Shown: piece after piece, positions 59,051 to 64,000 of the stretch | Layout of the letters: every line of letters starts with the position of its first letter | Numbering within the stretch: the stretch's first letter is position 1 | Source of the DNA: Rhodanobacteraceae bacterium | GTDB taxonomy: Bacteria; Pseudomonadota; Gammaproteobacteria; Xanthomonadales; SZUA-5 | Length of the DNA: 64,000 bases | Direction of reading: 5' to 3' | Assembly: GCA_024234055.1 (NCBI GenBank) | Contig: JACKOW010000006.1 | Span: forward strand, 1 to 64,000 | Translations under genes and position numbers: made by a program | Notes under the pieces: model-generated | What the model was told of the DNA's origin: nothing | Databases searched by the model: none | The model's input: only the letters and a program-made list of their open reading frames with translations

Positions 59051-60991
59051 CTAGCAAGCCGGCACCAGCGGCTTCTGCAGGAACAGCAGCTCGTCGATGC
59101 GGCGCGCCAGGTACTCGAAGTAGCGCGCCAGATAGCTGATGCCGTTCTCGCGATCGATGAGGTAGGGATTCATCAGCGTATGCCGCAGGATCACCAGGCG
59201 GTCGGCACCCGGGTCATCGGGATTGATGCTGGCCGGGTCCAGACCCAGCTCGGCCAGCACCCGGGCCATATCCTGTTCGCCCAGCATTTCCGGTTGCAGC
59301 GTGGTCATCGAGGCGAAGAACTCGTGCACCTGCAGCGGCGTTGCGGGATCGGACTTCAGGCATTGGTACAGGCGCCGCACGAAACGGTTCATCGCGGCAA
59401 TATCGCGGTTGCCGACCGGGTTCAGCGCCATGCACACCAGATTGCTGTCCGGCGCAAAAGGCACACTCACCCGTACCAGCGCGCTTTCGGATTCGGCAAA
59501 ACGCCGAAGCGCGGCGACAAAGGCCTCGGTGCTGTGGATGGTCTGTTTCTGCAGCAGCCCGAAATGGGCGTAGTCCAGCGGGAGCACTTGATGGGTCACA
59601 TAGACCGCCGCCGCCGCCGCACCGGGCTTGGAGCCCTCCGGCACATAGCGACCGAGCGCCCGGTAGCGCTGGAAGAAGTCGCCGGAATCGCTGTCGCTGA
59701 ACACATAATCGGCCGCCTCGTCGAGCAGACCGATGGCACGGTGATCACGGCAGATGAAGGCGCCGGCACCAAAGGCGATGTAGCCGAGCTTGTGCGGATC
59801 GATGGTCACCGAATCGGTCTGCGCCAGCGCCGCGAAGGCCGCATGCACCGCGGGCGCCGGAAAATCGGCGAAGTCGGCGCGCATGTCAGCCAGCCCGCGC
59901 AATCCGCCATCCGGCTCGCGGAACAAGGTGCTCAGATAGCCGCCCCAGGCGGCATCGACGTGGACCGCGAAATCCAGGCCCAGCGCCCGGAAGCGTTCGC
60001 GCGCAGCCACCAGCCCGTCGATGGGATCGATGGTGCCGAACTCGGTACTGCCCAGTACGCCCACCGCCATCAGCACCGGTTGGCGCTCCGCCAGCGCTCG
60101 CTGCAGCATGGCGTCCAGCGCCTCAAGATCGGTGCGCATGCCCGATTCGGGCACCAGATGCAGCGCTTTGCGGCCCAGACCGATCAGCTTCAGACCCTTG
60201 CTCCAGGAATAGTGAGCCGTGACCGGCGCCAGCACGATCGGCGGTTTCAGCTGCGGGTGACGTTCGAAGAAGGCGTTCAGACCCAGCGTTTCCAAGCGCT
60301 CGGCCTCGATGCGTTTGCGCCACTGCCGCGCCTGCCCCGGCGAAAGGCTGCGCAGCCAGCGATCACAGTCGCCGATCAGCGCGATACGAGCGTCATGGCC
60401 GAGGTTGAAGGCCTGCCAGTCGTCGCAGCCGTAATCCAGCGCCGGGACGCCCGCAGCCCGCAGCGCCAATGGCCAGGCCTTCAGCGACAGCGCCAGCCGC
60501 AGCGCCTGATAGTTGGCCAGCGTACCGCCACTGGTCAGATGTCCGAAGGCGCAGTCCGGCGCCGCCGGATCGCTGCGATAGCCGAGCATGCGTGCCAGCT
60601 GCAGTCCGACCTTGAGCTCCAGATCGATGGTGATCGGCGCCGCCTCCTCGCTGACGTTGTTGGGGTTGTAGGGCAGCGTCAGGATCTGTGCGGCCAGGCC
60701 CGGAATCAGCAGATCCGAAACCATGTGGCCGAGATAGCGCGGACTGTGGAAGGGCACCGAGCGCTTCAGCGCCGCTGACAGGCTGTGCAGCTCGCGCCGC
60801 AGCCGTGCCTCGAAAGCCATGAACGCCGGCGTTTGCGCCGCGTGCGTGGGAACAGCTGGTGGATCCTCCGGATGGAAGTTGCGCCGCCAGTAGACGTGGT
60901 CGCGCAGGAACTCGACCACCAGACGCTCCAGCAGCGCGTCGTTCTCGCCGTAGGGTCCGAGGAAACAGGGGTAAAGGGCCGGGTCGCTCAT
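59051..60991 (-). CDS. Group II PLP-dependent decarboxylase
   Basis: This 646-residue enzyme is longer than the 470-520 of typical glutamate or aromatic amino acid decarboxylases. Motifs include HFTSGGTLANYQALRLAL-type TSGGTLAN, HVDAAWGGYL (Asp binding the PLP pyridine), SVTIDPHKLGYIAFGAGAF (Schiff-base lysine in DPHKLGY) and DCAFGHLTSGG. The N-terminus begins MSDPALYPCFLGPYGENDALL. It belongs to a large-size subgroup often labelled tyrosine or glutamate decarboxylase-like; the amino acid it decarboxylates cannot be read here. It is followed by the small 127-residue gene. Confidence 0.9.
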   Translation of the reverse strand: MSDPALYPCFLGPYGENDALLERLVVEFLRDHVYWRRNFHPEDPPAVPTHAAQTPAFMAFEARLRRELHSLSAALKRSVPFHSPRYLGHMVSDLLIPGLAAQILTLPYNPNNVSEEAAPITIDLELKVGLQLARMLGYRSDPAAPDCAFGHLTSGGTLANYQALRLALSLKAWPLALRAAGVPALDYGCDDWQAFNLGHDARIALIGDCDRWLRSLSPGQARQWRKRIEAERLETLGLNAFFERHPQLKPPIVLAPVTAHYSWSKGLKLIGLGRKALHLVPESGMRTDLEALDAMLQRALAERQPVLMAVGVLGSTEFGTIDPIDGLVAARERFRALGLDFAVHVDAAWGGYLSTLFREPDGGLRGLADMRADFADFPAPAVHAAFAALAQTDSVTIDPHKLGYIAFGAGAFICRDHRAIGLLDEAADYVFSDSDSGDFFQRYRALGRYVPEGSKPGAAAAAVYVTHQVLPLDYAHFGLLQKQTIHSTEAFVAALRRFAESESALVRVSVPFAPDSNLVCMALNPVGNRDIAAMNRFVRRLYQCLKSDPATPLQVHEFFASMTTLQPEMLGEQDMARVLAELGLDPASINPDDPGADRLVILRHTLMNPYLIDRENGISYLARYFEYLARRIDELLFLQKPLVPAC

Positions 60992-61089
60992 GGGGCCAAT
61001 GTTGGGCGCGTTTGGCTCCAGTCACCTTGACCTGGCTCAGGAACGGGAAAGGGGGAAGGGGGCACGGGGCACGGGAAGAGCCATGGGCA

Positions 61090-61122
61090 TTTGTGGGTCC
61101 AGACAAGTCTGGACCTACAAAA
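61090..61122. repeat. GGTCCAGAC-family palindrome
   Basis: TTTGTGGGTCCAGAC faces GTCTGGACCTACAAA; the inner GGTCCAGAC/GTCTGGACC part is perfect, with one mismatch nearer the ends. Confidence 0.85.
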
Positions 61123-61144
61123 GCGCCGAGTCGGGTAGCCTTTC

Positions 61145-61212
61145 CCCGTGCCCCGTGCCCCGTGCCCCGTGCCCCGTGCCCCGTGCCCCGTGCCCCCTGC
61201 CCCCTGCCCCCG
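61145..61212. repeat. CCCCGTG to CCCCCTG heptamer tract
   Basis: About seven CCCCGTG units pass into CCCCCTG units. This is direct evidence that the two heptamer types interconvert by point change. Confidence 0.85.
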
Positions 61213-61293
61213 CCTTCTCCCCCGATCCACCCCGAGCGCACCCCGCTGCCGCTATGCTCCAACGCCCCTGACTGACGGAGCCGGCCGACGCCC

Positions 61294-63675
61294 ATGGCTT
61301 TGCCCTCGATCGAATCGCGTATTGCGACTGAAATCAACGCCCACAGCGCCCAGGTGCTGGCGGCCATCCAGTTGCTGGATGAAGGCGCCACCGTGCCCTT
61401 CATTGCCCGCTACCGCAAGGAAGTCACCGGCGGGCTGGATGACACCCAGCTGCGTAACCTGGAGGAGCGCCTGGGCTATCTGCGCGAGCTGGAAGAGCGT
61501 CGCGAGGCGGTGCTGAGCAGCATCGAGGAGCAGGGCAAGCTCAGCGATGCGCTGCGCGAGGAGATCGTCCACGCCGACACCAAGGCTCGGCTGGAGGATC
61601 TCTACCTGCCGTACAAGCCGCGCCGCCGGACCAAGGCGCAGATTGCGCGCGAAGCAGGTCTGGAACCCCTGGCCGACGCGCTGCTGGCCGATCCCACGCT
61701 CAGACCCGAACAAGCCGCACTGGACTACGTGAATGCCGAGCAGGGCGTGGCCGATGCCAGCGCCGCGCTCGATGGCGCGCGCGCCATTCTCTCGGAACGC
61801 TTCAGCGAAGATCCGGCCCTGGTCGGCGAGCTGCGCGAATGGCTGTACGAGCAGGGCCGGATCCACGCCAAGGTGATTCCCGGCAAGGAAAACGAGGGCG
61901 CCAAGTTCCGCGATTACTTCGATTTCGTCGACAGCCTCACCCAGATTCCCTCGCATCGCACGCTGGCGCTGTTCCGCGCCCGTGCCGAGGGTGTGCTCGA
62001 TCTGGATCTGGAACCGGTGCCAGTCAAGCGCAACGACGCCCGCGGCGGGCAGGACGAGGCCGAGGCCATCGACAATGGCCATCGCCGCGCCGAGGGTCGG
62101 GTGGCCCATCGCGCCGGTGTCAGCGATCAGGGCCGACCCGCCGATGCCTGGCTGGTCGAAACCTGCCGCCAGACCTGGCGCTACAAGCTGCATGTGCGGA
62201 TGACCCTGGATCTGTTCTCGCGCATCCGCGAGCGCGCCGAGGAGGAGGCCATCCGCATCTTCGGCGACAACCTCAAGGACCTGCTGCTGGCGCCGCCGGC
62301 TGGCCCGAAGGCCGTGATCGGGCTGGATCCGGGGCTGCGCACCGGGGTCAAGGTGGCGGTGGTGGACGCCACCGGCAAGCTGCTGGCTACCGAGACCATC
62401 TATCCGCTGCAGCCGAAGAATCAGCACGAGGCCTCGGCGGCGGTGATCGCTCGACTGGCCGAAACCCATGGCGCGCGCCTGATCGCCATCGGCAACGGCA
62501 CCGGCTCACGCGAGACCGAGGCCTTTGTCGGCGAGTTGGCGCTGGCCCGGCCCGAGCTGAAGCTGACCCGGATCGTCGTCAGCGAAGCCGGGGCCTCGGT
62601 GTACTCGGCCTCGGAGCTGGCCTCGCGAGAATTTCCCGGCATCGACGTGTCTTTGCGCGGCGCGGTGTCGATCGCCCGCCGGCTGCAGGATCCGCTCGCC
62701 GAGCTGGTCAAGATCGAGCCCAAGGCGATCGGTGTCGGCCAGTATCAGCATGACGTCAACCAGGTGAAGCTCGGCGCCCGTCTGGACAATATCGTCGAGG
62801 ACTGCGTCAACGCCGTCGGCGTCGATCTGAATACCGCCTCGGCGCCGCTGTTGGCGCGGGTATCCGGACTGTCGGTCGGCACCGCCGAGTCGGTGGTGCG
62901 TTACCGCGACGAACATGGCGCCTTCACCTCCAGGCGCAAGCTGCTGGAAGTGCCGCGTCTGGGCCCCAAGACCTTCGAACAGGCGGCCGGCTTCCTGCGC
63001 ATCCGTGGCAGCGATGAGCCGCTGGATGCCTCGGCGGTACATCCGGAGGCCTATCCGGTGGTCGACCGCATCGCCCGCCACACCGGGCTGGCCGTGGATC
63101 AGCTGATCGGCAATGGCGCGGTGCTCGCCAAACTGGATGCCTCGGCTTTTGTCGATGAACGCTTTGGTCTGCCCACCGTGCAGGACATCCTGCGCGAGCT
63201 GGAAAAGCCGGGGCGCGATCCGCGACCGGAATTCAAGACCGCCCAGTTCTCGGCCGATGTGCACAAGATCAGTGATCTGGTACCCGGCATGGTGCTGGAA
63301 GGCGTGGTGACCAATGTCGCGGCTTTTGGCGCCTTCATCGATATCGGTGTGCACCAGGATGGACTCGCGCACGTTTCCGAGTTGTCCGATCGTTACATCA
63401 AGGATCCGCGCGAGGTGGTCAAGACCGGTCAGATCGTCAAGGTTCGGGTGCTGGAGGTCGATGCGCCGCGCAAGCGCATCGGTCTCAGCCTCAAGCTGAG
63501 CGCGCCCAAGGATGCGTCAGCGCCCACCGAGCGCCGCGGGGCACAGCCGGCTGGCCCGAATCGCGGCCAGGATCGCGGCAAGCCGAGGGCAAAGCCTGCA
63601 GCCGACACGCAGAAGTCACCGGCGATGGGTACACTCGGCGACTTGTTGAGTGCCGCCATGAAAGGAAAGCGTTGA
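61294..63675 (+). CDS. tex: Tex family RNA-binding transcription accessory protein
   Basis: The 793-residue protein has an N-terminal Tex region (GATVPFIARYRKEVTGGLDDTQL), a YqgF/RNase H-like domain (VIGLDPGLRTGVKVAVVDATGKLL), and helix-hairpin-helix segments (LSVGTAESVVRYRDEHGAFTSRRKLLEV). A C-terminal S1 domain (LVPGMVLEGVVTNVAAFGAFIDIGVHQDGLAHVSELSDRYI) follows, ending in a basic tail. It binds nucleic acid and is linked to transcription and stress tolerance. The length is normal. Confidence 0.96.
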   Translation: MALPSIESRIATEINAHSAQVLAAIQLLDEGATVPFIARYRKEVTGGLDDTQLRNLEERLGYLRELEERREAVLSSIEEQGKLSDALREEIVHADTKARLEDLYLPYKPRRRTKAQIAREAGLEPLADALLADPTLRPEQAALDYVNAEQGVADASAALDGARAILSERFSEDPALVGELREWLYEQGRIHAKVIPGKENEGAKFRDYFDFVDSLTQIPSHRTLALFRARAEGVLDLDLEPVPVKRNDARGGQDEAEAIDNGHRRAEGRVAHRAGVSDQGRPADAWLVETCRQTWRYKLHVRMTLDLFSRIRERAEEEAIRIFGDNLKDLLLAPPAGPKAVIGLDPGLRTGVKVAVVDATGKLLATETIYPLQPKNQHEASAAVIARLAETHGARLIAIGNGTGSRETEAFVGELALARPELKLTRIVVSEAGASVYSASELASREFPGIDVSLRGAVSIARRLQDPLAELVKIEPKAIGVGQYQHDVNQVKLGARLDNIVEDCVNAVGVDLNTASAPLLARVSGLSVGTAESVVRYRDEHGAFTSRRKLLEVPRLGPKTFEQAAGFLRIRGSDEPLDASAVHPEAYPVVDRIARHTGLAVDQLIGNGAVLAKLDASAFVDERFGLPTVQDILRELEKPGRDPRPEFKTAQFSADVHKISDLVPGMVLEGVVTNVAAFGAFIDIGVHQDGLAHVSELSDRYIKDPREVVKTGQIVKVRVLEVDAPRKRIGLSLKLSAPKDASAPTERRGAQPAGPNRGQDRGKPRAKPAADTQKSPAMGTLGDLLSAAMKGKR

Positions 63676-63828
63676 GTGAGTCAGCGTCGCGCCAGCGCCA
63701 GTCGCAAGACCCGCTCCCGGGCGAGCATCCTCGGCGCGCAATACTCGAATGTGGAACGCTTCACGGTGCGCGCGCGGAACTCGCGGGCAAGCTCGCAGTC
63801 CAAGCCTGCACTGACGGAAGAGACTCCG

Positions 63829-64000
63829 ATGCGCGCTTTCCGACTCCCGCGGATACTGGCTGGTGACACCGCTGCACCCTTGATGCTGGTGGCAGGCACC
63901 CGACTGGAAGCCCTGCGCTTGTTGCCGCTGTTGCGCCTGCTGCGGGCTCAGGGTCGCGGCGACGGTGCCTTGCTGGTCGACACCGGCGAGTCCGGCGCCG
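63829..64000 (+). CDS. Probable UDP-N-acetylglucosamine 2-epimerase, 3' truncated by window end
   Basis: From the ATG at 63829, 57 codons are visible. They include LVAGTRLEALRLLPLLRLLRAQG, which resembles the conserved GTRPEAIKLAPL opening of WecB/MnaA-type epimerases. The preceding CTGACGGAAGAGACTCCG contains a GGAAGAG ribosome site. The Pro of the motif is Leu here (GTRLEA). It is a tentative call because most of the protein lies outside the window. Confidence 0.5.
   Translation, partial: MRAFRLPRILAGDTAAPLMLVAGTRLEALRLLPLLRLLRAQGRGDGALLVDTGESGA

Larger units (their letters stand above)
60992..61293. other. Divergent 302 bp spacer with repeats, no gene seen
   Basis: It holds GGGGCAC units (about 61055-61075), a GGTCCAGAC palindrome (61090-61122) and a CCCCGTG/CCCCCTG tract (61145-61212). 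The tex and decarboxylase promoters should lie in the remaining short flanks. Confidence 0.6.

Noticed and set aside
58844..60778. 644-codon frame opposite the PLP decarboxylase
   Set aside because: The minus strand has the DPHK and HVDAAWGG motifs; the plus frame is Arg/Gln/His-rich.
63676..63828. Small frames between tex and the last gene
   Set aside because: No frame has a ribosome site and protein-like sequence together; the span is treated as leader of the epimerase-like gene.

Overview
The window is GC-rich, gene-dense chromosomal DNA that carries the replication-initiation gene block dnaA-dnaN-recF-gyrB. The DnaA N-terminus, the secreted proteins with an FADGFE-type motif and beta-propeller or jelly-roll modules, and the abundant heptamer and hairpin intergenic repeats point to a gammaproteobacterium of the Xanthomonadales/Lysobacterales (Rhodanobacteraceae-like). 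That placement is an inference from gene content. No tRNA, rRNA, CRISPR array, phage or transposase gene was seen.

Layout. (1) 1-3104: a four-gene plus-strand set of a cupredoxin-type protein (cut by the window edge), a HAMP sensor without an output domain, a DUF3034 outer-surface protein and a secreted group 1 truncated haemoglobin. (2) 3270-7801: a minus-strand GH13 lipoprotein amylase plus GH31 glucosidase pair. (3) 8342-15053: ordinary genes (unknown secreted protein, DUF6445 oxygenase-like protein, esterase, DUF3228 protein, transaldolase, HhH protein, YafY/WYL regulator) separated by repeat-filled spacers. (4) 15594-22657: dnaA, candidate oriC, dnaN, recF and gyrB, with three parS-like palindromes in and just after recF. 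(5) 22859-33333: two large secreted modular proteins, an L,D-transpeptidase, RluE, and a CPA1-type antiporter. (6) 34509-45018: a signalling cassette. (7) 45032-54647: a PLP-decarboxylase/methyltransferase fusion, SelO, YajQ-ArfB-acyltransferase, a DUF4156 lipoprotein, HemN and an unknown membrane-anchored protein. (8) 54869-58196: cytochrome bd oxidase genes under a GbsR-like regulator. (9) 58377-64000: a small lipoprotein, a group II PLP decarboxylase, Tex, and the start of a probable UDP-GlcNAc 2-epimerase.

The most unusual system is 34509-45018. Six minus-strand genes are joined by five successive 4-base ATGA overlaps: a TLC-like nucleotide-transporter/HEAT/cyclic-nucleotide-binding fusion, a HAMP sensor, a stand-alone cNMP-binding-like domain, a second HAMP protein with a phosphatase-like tail, a HAMP-SpoIIE phosphatase, and a methyltransferase. 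Meeting it tail to tail, six bases away, are a STAS anti-sigma-antagonist and a class III cyclase-like protein. All parts of a cyclic-nucleotide-linked partner-switching pathway are present except a visible RsbW-type kinase and a sigma factor.

The spacers hold at least five families of dispersed elements: 74-77 bp GTAGGAGCG hairpins, about 95 bp GGCGCC-rich elements, GGTCCAGAC palindromes, elements with a GTGGGTCCCC core between heptamer tracts, and TTTGCGTCCTTTGCGG inverted repeats. Pure 7-bp tandem tracts often lie beside them. These elements separate genes that are normally tight neighbours (recF/gyrB, cydA/cydB).
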